From the IMG/VR virus record IMGVR_UViG_3300025327_000022, positions 1 to 64,000 of that record: a stretch of 64,000 bases of DNA; one strand, given 5' to 3'. The DNA comes from a virus. The notes below the pieces were generated by a model. The model did no database searches, had not been told where the DNA came from, and saw only the letters and a list, made by a program, of their open reading frames with translations. The translations under genes were made by a program, and so were the position numbers. Of this stretch, positions 45,993 to 55,163 are shown piece after piece; the stretch's first letter is position 1, and each line of letters opens with the position of its first letter.

Positions 45993-47260
45993 CTCAGCAG
46001 CTTCTCTCGCCGCCAGAAATACCCTCAAAGTATGACATCATTCCGATTCACCAATCGGATATTGCTTCGTTCCTGCGCTGTAGACGGTATTGGTCTTGGT
46101 CATCGCCGGCAAGAAACAATCTAAGGCGTAAAGTTGAATTGTTCGGGATCAAGCCCGAACTATGGTTTGGCTCCGGGATACATTACGCGCTAGAGCATTA
46201 CTATAATCCGCTCTTGAAGCGCGACCCCGTAGAGACGTACCAAACATGGTGGCAGGCACAGTGGCATGGTGGTGTGGTCACAGAAGATATTGTCGAGACA
46301 TCTTACGATGCGCACCCTCGCCTAGTTGCTGAGCATGACGAACTTGTATTGGGCGGGTCGGTGTCTCATAAGTATCCTCTTAACTACGAGATCCGTGGTC
46401 TACAGGATCTTTTGCCCGATCCCAATGAAGAGGAGTTTCTAGAGTTTCGCGAGCTAGGCGTTGGGATGATGAATTTCTATAAAGAGTATGCGGCGAAGAA
46501 CGATGACTTTGAGGTAGTCGCTGCTGAATCGAAGTTCTCTATTCCGCTTGAATTTGAGGCAATAGAGATTCGGGAAGACTCGCCGAATTTTGGAAAGAAG
46601 CTTGAGGTTCATCTTCGTGGTAAGCGCGATATGATCGTTTACTACCCTGAGCGAAAAGACCCCCGTTTGCAGTATGGGCTGGTGGATCACAAAACCGCTG
46701 GTCGAGTAGACGATGATTACTTCCTGAAGCTTGAAAACGATGCTCAATGTACGACCTACATAGTCGCCTCAATCAAGGAAGCCGAGGCTAATGATCTTCC
46801 CTGGACAACAATCCAGGACGTTCTTTATCAGGCGCTTAGGAAAGTATATCCTCGCCCGCCTACTATCACGACTCGCGGCTTTCCTTCCCTCGATAGGCAG
46901 AAAGAATCTGCTACCGCCGAGATGTTCTCACAAGCCATTATCGAGCTTGGCCTAGTAGACTGGTTTCACAACGATCCAAAAGCTCAAGGCTATTACGAAT
47001 ACCTCCTAGAGGAAGGGGACAAAGTATTCATCCAGCGCGACCATGCAGTTCGCAATCCGCACCAGGTCAAGGTTGCGTTTGAGGAATTGCAGATGATCGC
47101 AAAAGAAATGCTCGATCCGAACGTGCATATCTACAAGCATCCCTCCGGCATGAGCTATTGTACTCGCTGCCAATTTCGCGATCCATGTCTAGCTAAGGAC
47201 GATGGCTCAGACTGGATGGAGATGCTTGTCCAAGGATACGAACAGAATAGAGACAGATGA
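45989..47260 (+). CDS. RecB/Cas4-like PD-(D/E)XK nuclease, 423 aa
   Basis: Exonuclease of the RecB/Cas4/AddB group. Seen: QSDIASFLRCRRYWSWSSPA at the start, GSGIHYALEHYY, the catalytic core RGKRDMIVYYP...GLVDHKTAG (D and DxK), and a C-terminal cluster MSYCTRCQFRDPCLAK that with an N-terminal Cys can hold a 4Fe-4S cluster. Probably processes DNA ends for recombination with the Sak4-like ATPase downstream. Confidence 0.9.
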   Translation: MTQQLLSPPEIPSKYDIIPIHQSDIASFLRCRRYWSWSSPARNNLRRKVELFGIKPELWFGSGIHYALEHYYNPLLKRDPVETYQTWWQAQWHGGVVTEDIVETSYDAHPRLVAEHDELVLGGSVSHKYPLNYEIRGLQDLLPDPNEEEFLEFRELGVGMMNFYKEYAAKNDDFEVVAAESKFSIPLEFEAIEIREDSPNFGKKLEVHLRGKRDMIVYYPERKDPRLQYGLVDHKTAGRVDDDYFLKLENDAQCTTYIVASIKEAEANDLPWTTIQDVLYQALRKVYPRPPTITTRGFPSLDRQKESATAEMFSQAIIELGLVDWFHNDPKAQGYYEYLLEEGDKVFIQRDHAVRNPHQVKVAFEELQMIAKEMLDPNVHIYKHPSGMSYCTRCQFRDPCLAKDDGSDWMEMLVQGYEQNRDR

Positions 47261-47502
47261 AGATGAAAATTGAATCGGTTTTGAAAGGAACGGACAGCGA
47301 GCAGCTTGCACATGAAGTTCTCAGAATCGCAAGCTATCTAGATGGTGAGGATAGTAGAATCGTTCGCCAACTGTGGGCGGACCGAGAGTATTTGGCTCTG
47401 CGCCTAAAAATTATTGCCGAAGATTGCGAAACCGAGGGCGACCATAATTCTCGCCAAGAGATAGGACGATGGGCGCGTGAAGCTTACGAAGAAGTTATGT
47501 AA
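47257..47502 (+). CDS. hypothetical protein, 81 aa
   Basis: ATGA overlap. LAHEVLRIASYLDGEDSRIV, helical. Ends TAATG. Unknown. Confidence 0.65.
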   Translation: MKMKIESVLKGTDSEQLAHEVLRIASYLDGEDSRIVRQLWADREYLALRLKIIAEDCETEGDHNSRQEIGRWAREAYEEVM

Positions 47503-47639
47503 TGAAAACTTTTCTAGAAACTAAAACAACGCTAACGCCTGAACAAGGAAGAGATGTTTTTTGGTTCGGAATCGTAGTAATTGTTGCTGGACTAGTGATC
47601 GCGTTTGCGCTTGGCCTACTTACTGGAATATTGTTATGA
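47502..47639 (+). CDS. 45-residue single-pass membrane protein
   Basis: MKTFLETKTTLTPEQGRDVF then WFGIVVIVAGLVIAFALGLL. Overlaps genes on both sides (TAATG, ATGA), so expression is likely. Unknown. Confidence 0.6.
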   Translation: MKTFLETKTTLTPEQGRDVFWFGIVVIVAGLVIAFALGLLTGILL

Positions 47640-47836
47640 CTGATGACGAGCCTGACTTTGAGGTTCCTGATTTTGAAGAATTCCGCGCCTTTGCAAATAT
47701 GGGAAAGATGGGCCTATCAATTTATCGTGCAGTAATTCGCGATGGAGGCTCAGAAAACGAGGCGTTCTCTGTTACGGCGGCATTCTTCGCCGGAATGACC
47801 AAGGGTATGCAAAGCGACGATCCCGATGAAGATTGA
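47636..47836 (+). CDS. acidic hypothetical protein, 66 aa
   Basis: MTDDEPDFEVPDFEEFRAFA, ends GMTKGMQSDDPDED; a small acidic helical protein. Unknown. Confidence 0.65.
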   Translation: MTDDEPDFEVPDFEEFRAFANMGKMGLSIYRAVIRDGGSENEAFSVTAAFFAGMTKGMQSDDPDED

Positions 47837-47996
47837 CAAGCCGAAAGTATCACTAGCCGAGGCGATGGTCAGGACGCGTCATGCCTTCGAGCGGTTACGC
47901 GAGGAGCAAGAGCGGATTGCAAGAGAGGAACGTCGTAGGCGCGAGTTGAACGCCGTTCGTAGTCGAGGCGCTGGCGCGCGACGCGATTACCCATGA
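47826..47996 (+). CDS. basic helical protein, 56 aa
   Basis: LREEQERIAREERRRRELNA: one long, highly charged helix with a basic tail. Overlaps neighbours. Possibly nucleic-acid binding. Confidence 0.6.
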   Translation: MKIDKPKVSLAEAMVRTRHAFERLREEQERIAREERRRRELNAVRSRGAGARRDYP

Positions 47997-48304
47997 AGAT
48001 TGAAGCTCTACCAGATGACTTCATTGAGGAACTCATTGCCGAGCCTCAAAGCGTTCCGGTCGGTCTTACATGCGATTGTGGATGGAAACTGGACAATGGA
48101 TACTGCCGCAATCCAGATTGCCCGTGGGATGCACCAGTCGAGACATTCTCCTGCGAATGGTGTGGCAACTGCGAAGATCCAGAGCATTGCGTTTGGTCAG
48201 TAACTTGCCCTGTTTGCAGCTCCCTTCCTAAAAAACTATGTATGGAAGGAAATAAACTAGTCGGACTTCACCAAGAGAGATGGGACTATGCAGGATCTCG
48301 CTAG
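47993..48304 (+). CDS. cysteine-rich zinc protein, 103 aa
   Basis: GLTCDCGWKLDNGYCRNPDC, SCEWCGNCEDPEHC, TCPVCSSLP: about 12 cysteines in three groups, probably two or three zinc ions. Unknown. Confidence 0.7.
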   Translation: MKIEALPDDFIEELIAEPQSVPVGLTCDCGWKLDNGYCRNPDCPWDAPVETFSCEWCGNCEDPEHCVWSVTCPVCSSLPKKLCMEGNKLVGLHQERWDYAGSR

Positions 48305-48566
48305 CATGCGATTAGAGATGCAGAAGTTCATAAGAACTAGTGCTATGGATTCGCTTATCGTTTTGGGAGATTTGCTCGCAGAACATCTGCGTAAGCGTAG
48401 TAACGACTATCCGGCTAATTCTAAAATGTCCGTAGAAATTGAATTTCATCTTTCGCGTGTTGAAGCAACCGCGTACTTCGAAACTGATGAGGTTACAATC
48501 AATTTTCGTTTAGCTAATGACGGTGAATGGCTTGTAACTTCGATAGGATCAAGACCCTTCTTCTAA
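48288..48566 (+). CDS. hypothetical protein, 92 aa
   Basis: Helical first half, beta-rich second (VEIEFHLSRVEATAYFETDE, VTINFRLANDGEWLV). Overlaps the gene above by 17 bases. Unknown. Confidence 0.65.
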   Translation: MQDLASMRLEMQKFIRTSAMDSLIVLGDLLAEHLRKRSNDYPANSKMSVEIEFHLSRVEATAYFETDEVTINFRLANDGEWLVTSIGSRPFF

Positions 48567-49319
48567 GTGGCTCCTCCGCGTAAATCCCCACTAGAGGATC
48601 AGGTAACGACTCCCGATACAATCGAGTACCTTAACCTGCTCGTGTACGGAGAAGTTGGAGTTGGAAAGACATTCCTTTGTGGAACGGCACAAGATCACAA
48701 AATGACGAGCCCGATACTTTTCCTTGACGTTGAGGGCGGGACAGTTACGTTGCGTCGCCGTAAAGACATTCACGTTATCCAGCTTCGTTCGCTGGAGCAA
48801 ATTCAAAAAATCCACGAGGATCTGAGGGTGAATAATGACGGTTACTACAAGACCGTCATTATTGACTCTCTGACAGAACTGGCTGATCTTGAGATGCGCG
48901 AAGTTATGAAGAAGATGCTTCGCCAGCGCCCTGATCGCGATCCCGACGTGGCCGATAAGCGGGAATGGGGTATCGTCAGAACGCATATGCGGCGGATTGT
49001 TCGAGCATTTAAAGACTTGCCGATGAACACAATAATGACGGCGCTCTTGCTGCAAGATAAGGATGATGTTACTGGTAGGTCTACTTTCTATCCATCTCTG
49101 TCAGGCAAACTGAAGACTGAGGTTCCCGGCTTTTTCGATGTAGTTGGGTATATGTCATCGCGAATCAATGGGGAGGAGACTATACGATCGATTCAATTCT
49201 TGAAGACAGAAAAGGTCACGGCCAAGGATCGAACATCATCATTTGGCTCAATGCTGGAAAATCCAACAATACCGATGATGTGGGATCTTCTACACTCAGA
49301 TGAAAAAGGAGCAAAATGA
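48567..49319 (+). CDS. Sak4-like RecA-fold ATPase, 250 aa
   Basis: Single-strand annealing/recombination ATPase. Walker A GEVGVGKT near residue 29, Walker B VIIDSLTEL near residue 97, a helical insertion with REWGIVRTHMRRIVRAF, and a PGFFDVVGY segment typical of phage AAA_24/Sak4 proteins. GTG start directly after the preceding stop. Coupled to a probable SSB by an ATGA overlap, the usual Sak4 partner. Confidence 0.9.
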   Translation: MAPPRKSPLEDQVTTPDTIEYLNLLVYGEVGVGKTFLCGTAQDHKMTSPILFLDVEGGTVTLRRRKDIHVIQLRSLEQIQKIHEDLRVNNDGYYKTVIIDSLTELADLEMREVMKKMLRQRPDRDPDVADKREWGIVRTHMRRIVRAFKDLPMNTIMTALLLQDKDDVTGRSTFYPSLSGKLKTEVPGFFDVVGYMSSRINGEETIRSIQFLKTEKVTAKDRTSSFGSMLENPTIPMMWDLLHSDEKGAK

Positions 49320-49795
49320 GCATTCTCGATCTTAGCGATGCTGATACTAGTGGATTTCAGCCCATTCCGGCAGGTTCATACAATGCAACCGTCTTCGAGA
49401 CTGACCAAGTTGAGACGCAAGGCGGGCCTGACGCGAAGTTGCCCGCTGGAGTCAAGATGGCAAAGATTCGCTTTGCCGTGCAGGACGAGCCACACGTCGG
49501 ACATCCTCTGTTCACAAACTACCCTCTACCCAATGAAGAGGAACAGCCTGACGCGCAGAAGCGTGCTCGTTCTCTTGGTAGTTTCGTGAACTTCTTGGTT
49601 GCACTCGGCTACGACGAGGCTAAGATTAAGTCTAAGGGCTTCGATCTCGAAAACCTCAGTGAGCTTGAGGGCAAGGAATGTGTAGTCCGCGTCGCTATTG
49701 GGAGCTATCAGGACGAACCTACTAACGTCGTGAAGGGTGTCAAGCCCGCCGGATCTCCCACAAGTTCGGCACAGCCCGACTCAGGAATTCTTTAG
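49316..49795 (+). CDS. probable single-strand DNA-binding protein, 159 aa
   Basis: PIPAGSYNATVFETDQVET, MAKIRFAVQD, SFVNFLVALGYDE and a Ser/Pro-rich acidic tail ending DSGIL: the pattern of DUF669/SSB-type proteins found beside Sak4 or RecT in phages. The C-terminal acidic tip would recruit partners. DNA binding is inferred. Confidence 0.8.
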   Translation: MSILDLSDADTSGFQPIPAGSYNATVFETDQVETQGGPDAKLPAGVKMAKIRFAVQDEPHVGHPLFTNYPLPNEEEQPDAQKRARSLGSFVNFLVALGYDEAKIKSKGFDLENLSELEGKECVVRVAIGSYQDEPTNVVKGVKPAGSPTSSAQPDSGIL

Positions 49796-49816
49796 CCCAG
49801 ATATCCGTCGTGCGTG

Positions 49817-49886
49817 CTATTCTTAAATAGCGGCGGATCGAATAGAGGGGGTAGATGCACTTTGCGCGTACCAAAGCTACCCCCTC
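49817..49886. other. two hairpins before the primase unit
   Basis: GCTATT/AATAGC (49817-49832) and a 10-bp GAGGGGGTAG/CTACCCCCTC (49845-49854 with 49877-49886). No U-run. They may separate the recombination and replication units or act as an RNA control element. Confidence 0.5.
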
Positions 49887-49904
49887 CTCGCCCTTGGAGG
49901 AAAA

Positions 49905-50054
49905 ATGGAAGCTAGTCAACAGGAGCAGATTGGACAAGCAATCTCTGAGCTAAAGAAACTCTATCCAAACATGAGCGCTTGTGAACGTGCCGACCTTGTA
50001 CTCTCGAATAAATTTCTAACATTGGCTGTGAATAACGGACGTAAGTGGCGGTAG
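49905..50054 (+). CDS. helical hypothetical protein, 49 aa
   Basis: ATG after GGAGGAAAA. QQEQIGQAISELKKLYPNMS and CERADLVLSNKF. Overlaps the primase start by 10 bases. Confidence 0.6.
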   Translation: MEASQQEQIGQAISELKKLYPNMSACERADLVLSNKFLTLAVNNGRKWR

Positions 50055-52195
50055 TAAGCGATCAAGAATTACGAGTTGACTTCTTCAAATTTCTGTTCGG
50101 GAGCAAACGCGGTTACATTTGCATAGCTACTGACGCTGCCGTAAAGGGCGATTTCAAACAGCGATTTTTTCAATGGCCGACTGAAGAGTCGGCTATGCTG
50201 ACCCATATTGCAAAGGCGCGTCATAACAGAAATGTTTGGTTCTGCGTTAATCTTCTGAAACGGAAAGATCGAGGGAAGGAAGCTTGTCTTGCGGGGAACC
50301 TGCTATGGGCAGACCTTGATGAATGCCCACCGGATATCATCGAACCCCATCCACAGGTGGTCATTGAATCATCGCCCGAGCGATACCAAGCGATCTGGCT
50401 TGTAGATGAGGAGCTTGAACCGCAGATCGCCGAAGACTATTCAAGGCGTATATATACACAGTATAAGGACAACGGCGTCGATTCAGGTTGGGCACTTGGC
50501 AAACTCCTCCGCGTACCCTACACATACAATCTCAAGTACGATTCCAAACCGCTCGTTACTCTCAATCGCACTCTCAATGCATTGCTTCCTCCTGAGCTAT
50601 TCGAAGCTCTTACAAAAACTCCCGATATCATTGCAGAGGATGAAGGTCTGCCGGAGCTTCAGGATGCAGACGAAATCATCGCAAGACATTTCGTGCAACT
50701 GCGGGAGCATCATTTCTCAGGGGTATGGGGCTATGAAGCCACAGAGGACGATGATTGGTCGGGGCTTCTCTGGAACCTCATTCATATCTGCTTTGAGGCA
50801 GGACTTACAACTGAGGAAACTTATTCCGTTGCGAGCGCCTCTACTCTTAACAAGTACCGGCGCGATAATAGACCCGCACGTTATCTCTGGCGCGACGTTA
50901 CTAAGGCTGCCAAGCTGCAAGAGGGTCTCAATGCGTTCTCGCGTCCTTTTGACATGCCTGAGCTTATTCCTGGAGAGCGCTATAAGCTCGGGCAGAGAAC
51001 GTTTGTTGAGGAGTATGCCGCATGGGGCCGTGAAGCCACCGACGCCTGCCCACAATACCATGATCTCACAGCGTTCATGCTGCTCTCTTCATTGCTTGCG
51101 GGCAACATCAAACTGGAAACATCATATGGCAAGATCAGGCCGAATCTATGGGGGTTAATTCTTGGAGACTCTACACTTACCCGTAAGTCCACAGCAATGC
51201 GCATGGGAATGGATGTCATCGACTTCATTGATCGTGATATCTTACTCGCCACCGATGGCTCTGTTGAGGGACTCCTATCAGGGCTGCAAGGTAGGCCCGG
51301 TCGCACTTCAATGTTCTTTAGGGACGAGATCGTTGGGTTCTTTGATTCCATCCGAAAAAAGGATTATCTCGCTGGAATGCCCCAGATGCTTACGCAGCTT
51401 TATGATGGAGGCTATATCGCTCGAAGATTACGAAAAGAGCTTATCACCGTCTCTGATCCCATCTTCATCTTCTTCGGGGGCGGTATAAAAGACCAGATGT
51501 ATACCGCTGTAGAGGAATCGTTTGTATATTCGGGATTTCTTCCGAGATTTCTCATTGTATCTGGCAATACCGATCTAAACCAGTATCGAGCTGAGGGACC
51601 GCCGACTCCTGAGATTATCGAGAAGCGGCAGAAGATTTACAATCGTCTCCACAATCTCTACCACAATTATGTCGCGATGAAAGATGTGGAAATTCTTGGT
51701 GAAACCGCACAAATGCCGCAAGATGTAGAGGCCGTGCTCACGAAGGATGCGTGGAAGCTTTACAATGAGATCGAGCGCCGCGTGATCGAAGCGGCGACGC
51801 TTTCACCTAATCCTTCGTTGATCCTTCCTACTTTTGAGAGGCTGGTGCAATCGATGCGAAAGATGGCCGTTCTTATAGCAGCATCGAGCCACGATCCTGC
51901 GGATGGAAATATTGAAGTAGGTGAGAAAGACATTCGCAGGTCAGCGAAATACGCGCAAGAGTGGGGAAACTACACCATTGAGGTTCTCCTGAATATCGGT
52001 CAAACGGTTGCTCAGCGAAAGCTCGATAGGGCGCTCACCTATATTGTAGAGCGCCCTGGGGTCACGAGAAGTGCCGTAATGCGAGCACTCAATCTCTCTA
52101 AGAGAGAGATGCAGGAAATTGAAGAGACGCTCGATGCGAGAGGACAACTGCAAGTTGCCTCACAAGGTCGCGCAAGGCTCTATACCGCATTATGA
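50045..52195 (+). CDS. primase-helicase, 716 aa
   Basis: N-terminal RepB/AEP-like primase: NLLWADLDECPP (metal-binding DxD) near residue 90, SSPERYQAIWLVDEEL, and basic GWALGKLLRVPYTYNLK. Middle is a DUF3987-type helicase with P-loop LGDSTLTRKSTA near residue 378 and a DEIVGF Walker B-like strand. The C-terminus (ALTYIVERPGVTRSAVMRAL) is a winged helix. GTG start. This would unwind and prime at the replication fork. Confidence 0.85.
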   Translation: MAVVSDQELRVDFFKFLFGSKRGYICIATDAAVKGDFKQRFFQWPTEESAMLTHIAKARHNRNVWFCVNLLKRKDRGKEACLAGNLLWADLDECPPDIIEPHPQVVIESSPERYQAIWLVDEELEPQIAEDYSRRIYTQYKDNGVDSGWALGKLLRVPYTYNLKYDSKPLVTLNRTLNALLPPELFEALTKTPDIIAEDEGLPELQDADEIIARHFVQLREHHFSGVWGYEATEDDDWSGLLWNLIHICFEAGLTTEETYSVASASTLNKYRRDNRPARYLWRDVTKAAKLQEGLNAFSRPFDMPELIPGERYKLGQRTFVEEYAAWGREATDACPQYHDLTAFMLLSSLLAGNIKLETSYGKIRPNLWGLILGDSTLTRKSTAMRMGMDVIDFIDRDILLATDGSVEGLLSGLQGRPGRTSMFFRDEIVGFFDSIRKKDYLAGMPQMLTQLYDGGYIARRLRKELITVSDPIFIFFGGGIKDQMYTAVEESFVYSGFLPRFLIVSGNTDLNQYRAEGPPTPEIIEKRQKIYNRLHNLYHNYVAMKDVEILGETAQMPQDVEAVLTKDAWKLYNEIERRVIEAATLSPNPSLILPTFERLVQSMRKMAVLIAASSHDPADGNIEVGEKDIRRSAKYAQEWGNYTIEVLLNIGQTVAQRKLDRALTYIVERPGVTRSAVMRALNLSKREMQEIEETLDARGQLQVASQGRARLYTAL

Positions 52196-52368
52196 CGGAT
52201 AATGCAAGCAGAGAATTGGCTTGTTCTTTAGGGCAACACGAGTGGACCGTAGATCCTGAAGATATCCGCTTTCGTGAATGTGTATTCTGTGGAACAACTG
52301 AGTATCTTGGGAAGGAGGTCAAAAAGAGTGATACCGGAGACAAGAAAAAGCGATCTGGAAAAGATTGA
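52192..52368 (+). CDS. zinc-binding microprotein, 58 aa
   Basis: LACSLGQHEWTVDPEDIRFR then ECVFCGTTEYLG: C..H and CxxC. Basic tail KKSDTGDKKKRSGKD. ATGA overlap with the primase. Confidence 0.65.
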   Translation: MTDNASRELACSLGQHEWTVDPEDIRFRECVFCGTTEYLGKEVKKSDTGDKKKRSGKD

Positions 52369-52696
52369 AGCTGAGCTTAAGAAGGAAGTAGAAGCATGGA
52401 ACGAACTTGGAATGTCCCTTGATGGAACAGTTCACGTTCCAGCCTCAATCTATTTCCTAAAGATGCAAGTGCAGACGATCATTAACTTTATGTTAGAGAA
52501 AGAGATTGCCGCCAATGAAGAATTTAATCTTGAGTTCAAGACGCTAATTTTGAACGATATGCGCAGAATGCGCGAAGAGAATGAGCCAAACATCAAAGAA
52601 GCAAGAAGGCAAGCAATTGTAGGAGGAGCTAAACCACAGATCGCGGTGCCAAAGATCAGGGTTCTTGGCAAAGATGGAAGAGAGTTGGACATATGA
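52328..52696 (+). CDS. hypothetical protein, 122 aa
   Basis: GTG after AAGGAGG; longer frames upstream rejected. Helical (SDLEKIEAELKKEVEAWNEL), ends in a beta-like AVPKIRVLGKDGRELDI. Unknown. Confidence 0.7.
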   Translation: MIPETRKSDLEKIEAELKKEVEAWNELGMSLDGTVHVPASIYFLKMQVQTIINFMLEKEIAANEEFNLEFKTLILNDMRRMREENEPNIKEARRQAIVGGAKPQIAVPKIRVLGKDGRELDI

Positions 52697-53310
52697 GCTT
52701 TCAGAGCCCTGCGCGTTGTAATCAAACCGTTCAGGTCACTGAAAATATGTTTGCCCCGTGTCATCTCCCGATGGGCCATGAAGGAGCGCACGAATCGCCA
52801 CCACTTCCACAACAGGTGATGGAAACATTAGGGAAGGTATCTAGGGTGAGCGCTGAGGACGTGCGGCTCGTGCGGGAGGCACAACGTCTCACGCGGGAGT
52901 GGTTCGCGGACTGGACACTGCATCAGAAGGACGACTGGCGTATCCGCTTACAACAGATCATGCCTGCCCTTGATGCTAGTGATGCTGCCCTCGCCCGCCT
53001 CGAAGCCCGCCTCGCGGAGGCTGAGCGGGAGCGGGACGACGCGGAGCAATCGTGGTCGATGTATGCAAAGGAGGCCGAAGACGCGAATACTCGCGCAGAA
53101 GAAGTCGAAGTCCGCCTCGCGCGGCTGGAGCGGATCGAGTCAAGAGCATGGGCGATTTTCAATCCTGATGGGACATTGGATCACGTTGAAGTTGCGAAGC
53201 TCAATGCTGACCTTCGCGTCCTCACCGCCACCAAGGAAGGACTGCGCCTAACTCCGGGACAACGCAAGACGATAGAGCGCGCCGCCGCCGAGGAAGGAGC
53301 CGAAGATTAA
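52693..53310 (+). CDS. coiled-coil protein with CxxxH-type start, 205 aa
   Basis: Begins with ARCNQTV...APCHLPMGHEGAHESP, a small metal-binding-like head common in phages, then a long heptad-rich helix (LARLEARLAEAERERDDAEQ). Bases 52840-53310 are markedly more GC-rich than the flanks, suggesting this coiled-coil part was acquired separately. Confidence 0.7.
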   Translation: MSFQSPARCNQTVQVTENMFAPCHLPMGHEGAHESPPLPQQVMETLGKVSRVSAEDVRLVREAQRLTREWFADWTLHQKDDWRIRLQQIMPALDASDAALARLEARLAEAERERDDAEQSWSMYAKEAEDANTRAEEVEVRLARLERIESRAWAIFNPDGTLDHVEVAKLNADLRVLTATKEGLRLTPGQRKTIERAAAEEGAED

Positions 53311-53679
53311 GTGGACATAGCAGAGTACCAAGCAGGTACAGCCGAGACAGTCATCTATCGAGATGGTATTGAAATTGCCATATTAAGTCCTCACGTCCTG
53401 AAATCCTGGCTAGCCCTTGATTACTGCACGGACAAGCTAGTTAGCGAGGCTGCTGAACTCTCACAAGAAGTCTCGAAGGCATTGCGAGATGACGCCGCAA
53501 TCATAACAAGCGAGCGCAAGGAAAAGATTTTCAAGGAGCTTGGTGACAATCAATGGTATGCTTCGCAAATTTGCAACGAGCTTGGCTTCAAACTTGAAGA
53601 TGTGATGTACGTCAATCTAGCTAAACTCCGAGATCGCAAAGAGCGTGACATGCTTCAGGGCAGTGGCAGTAGTCGCTAA
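53311..53679 (+). CDS. MazG-like nucleotide pyrophosphohydrolase, 122 aa
   Basis: Helical MazG fold: SEAAELSQEVSKALRDD with the E..E metal ligands, then ELGDNQWYASQICNELGF with the second E..D pair and MYVNLAKLRDRKER. Phage MazG proteins are thought to lower alarmones or remove odd nucleotides. GTG start directly after the gene above. Confidence 0.9.
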   Translation: MDIAEYQAGTAETVIYRDGIEIAILSPHVLKSWLALDYCTDKLVSEAAELSQEVSKALRDDAAIITSERKEKIFKELGDNQWYASQICNELGFKLEDVMYVNLAKLRDRKERDMLQGSGSSR

Positions 53680-53995
53680 ACTATCCGAGCCGGTCAAGTA
53701 TTGGAGGAACGAGAAGGGCAATTGGGTTCTCACCGATGAGTGGAAAGAATGGATCAAAAAGCGACGTGCAGCGGAATCCAGGCCCAAGCCTGCCAAACGA
53801 AGCAACAAAGTAACCGTTGAGAATCATAAAGCCGCATGGAGGGAAGTAGCCTATCATCCAGATAGCGGGAAAAGGATTTACTTTTGCGGTTGTATGAGCA
53901 TGCATGGCGATCCTTATAAGGGGTGCGGGGCAGTAGGAATTCAGCAAACACGTACATCGCAAATAATCGAGGTTAAAGGGTCGAGGTTTGAATGA
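53663..53995 (+). CDS. hypothetical protein, 110 aa
   Basis: Start uncertain (GTG 53663 or 53645). Basic KEWIKKRRAAESRPKPAKRS, then YFCGCMSMHGDPYKGCG, a possible metal site. Unknown. Confidence 0.6.
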   Translation: MAVVAKLSEPVKYWRNEKGNWVLTDEWKEWIKKRRAAESRPKPAKRSNKVTVENHKAAWREVAYHPDSGKRIYFCGCMSMHGDPYKGCGAVGIQQTRTSQIIEVKGSRFE

Positions 53996-54204
53996 GCGTT
54001 GAGTACGCGGACGGTACGCATGAAAATGATAGGCAGTTTTATACAATTTATGATGATATGCAAATGACGACCGTTGCAGCAAGGTTGGTTACGATCCCTA
54101 TTTGTCCTGACCTTCTTGAGTACAACATGATCGGAGAAGCAGACAACACGCGAGGCAGAACCGTTCGAGCATTCTTTTGGGTGATGAAGCTATGGCCCGT
54201 CTAA
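53992..54204 (+). CDS. hypothetical protein, 70 aa
   Basis: ATGA overlap. MSVEYADGTHENDRQFYTIY, beta-rich. Overlaps the kinase by 13 bases. Unknown. Confidence 0.65.
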   Translation: MSVEYADGTHENDRQFYTIYDDMQMTTVAARLVTIPICPDLLEYNMIGEADNTRGRTVRAFFWVMKLWPV

Positions 54205-54743
54205 TCGGATTTACAGGTGTAAAGGGTTCCGGCAAAGATACTGCGGCCCAATTCCTCGTAGATCGGGGGTTCCAACGCATAGCGTTTGCCGGCAAACTCA
54301 AGGAGGCAGTAGCAAATCTATTCGGTTTGCCAACAGAGAGGATAGATCCGCTGAAGGAGATGAGCATTGTCTCTGGTCTTCCGGTTTGCGAAGTAATCCT
54401 TCAACAGTATAACATTACGGAGTATGCTTATTCAATGCGTGAGTTCTTGCAACGTTTCGGAACCGAAATGGGTCGCAATACGTTTGGGCAAGATTTCTGG
54501 ATCGATCTTGTGCTCTCTGACTTCCCGCGTCAAGACACGGTGTTCACCGACGTTCGTTTCGATAATGAAGCCACAAGAATCATTAGGTTTGGTGGTTGCG
54601 TATATGAGATTGTCCGCCCAGGGTATGAATCGGACGGCCATGCTTCAGAGGAACCAATCGATCGCAACCTTATAGAAGGAACGATTCAAAACGACGGCTC
54701 TATAGAAATCTTTAGGGAACGAATATTGGACGAGTGTCTATGA
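54192..54743 (+). CDS. deoxynucleoside monophosphate kinase, 183 aa
   Basis: P-loop GFTGVKGSGKDTAA near residues 5-18; FAGKLKEAVANLFG, LQRFGTEMGRNTFGQDFWID and TDVRFDNEATRI match phage dNMP kinases (T4 gp1 type). It would turn dNMPs from host DNA into dNDPs for replication. ATG at 54192 chosen as the first residues before the P-loop strand. Confidence 0.9.
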   Translation: MARLIGFTGVKGSGKDTAAQFLVDRGFQRIAFAGKLKEAVANLFGLPTERIDPLKEMSIVSGLPVCEVILQQYNITEYAYSMREFLQRFGTEMGRNTFGQDFWIDLVLSDFPRQDTVFTDVRFDNEATRIIRFGGCVYEIVRPGYESDGHASEEPIDRNLIEGTIQNDGSIEIFRERILDECL

Positions 54744-54979
54744 CTTCAAAAGACATTACCGATAGAGAGGTCCTAACCGAAGCGATCCGTCAGACAGAAG
54801 CCGATAGTGTCCTTGTCGGTTGGGTAATAATTGCCGAGTTTATCGATGAGGAGGGTAATCGTACTCTTAGAAGGCTTGACTCCAACGCGAGCGGCGAAGG
54901 CTTGGTAGACTGGATACGCTCGGGTTATCTATATGACGCTCTCTTTAGTGGCGGATGGGAAAGCGAAGACGATGAGTGA
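54740..54979 (+). CDS. hypothetical protein, 79 aa
   Basis: ATGA overlap. DSVLVGWVIIAEFIDEEGNR then GLVDWIRSGYLYDALF. Small conserved-looking phage protein. Unknown. Confidence 0.7.
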   Translation: MTSKDITDREVLTEAIRQTEADSVLVGWVIIAEFIDEEGNRTLRRLDSNASGEGLVDWIRSGYLYDALFSGGWESEDDE

Positions 54980-55163
54980 AGCAGAAAAAGTCTTCAAAAA
55001 AGCCGTGCAAGATTGCATCAGGTATGGCATTTATCCTGGTCCCCAGACGCTAAATGAGCTGATACATGGGCATCGAGGACGAAACATCAATGGAAGAGAA
55101 TGCAGATGGAGACGTGAAATCTGCAAGGAGCTAGGATTTAAGCTGCATGGCTACAACTATTAA
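54972..55163 (+). CDS. hypothetical protein, 63 aa
   Basis: SEAEKVFKKAVQDCIRYGIY, PGPQTLNELIHGHRGRNING, then basic RRE: small helical protein resembling short helix-turn-helix phage proteins. Overlaps the polymerase start by 17 bases. Confidence 0.65.
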   Translation: MSEAEKVFKKAVQDCIRYGIYPGPQTLNELIHGHRGRNINGRECRWRREICKELGFKLHGYNY

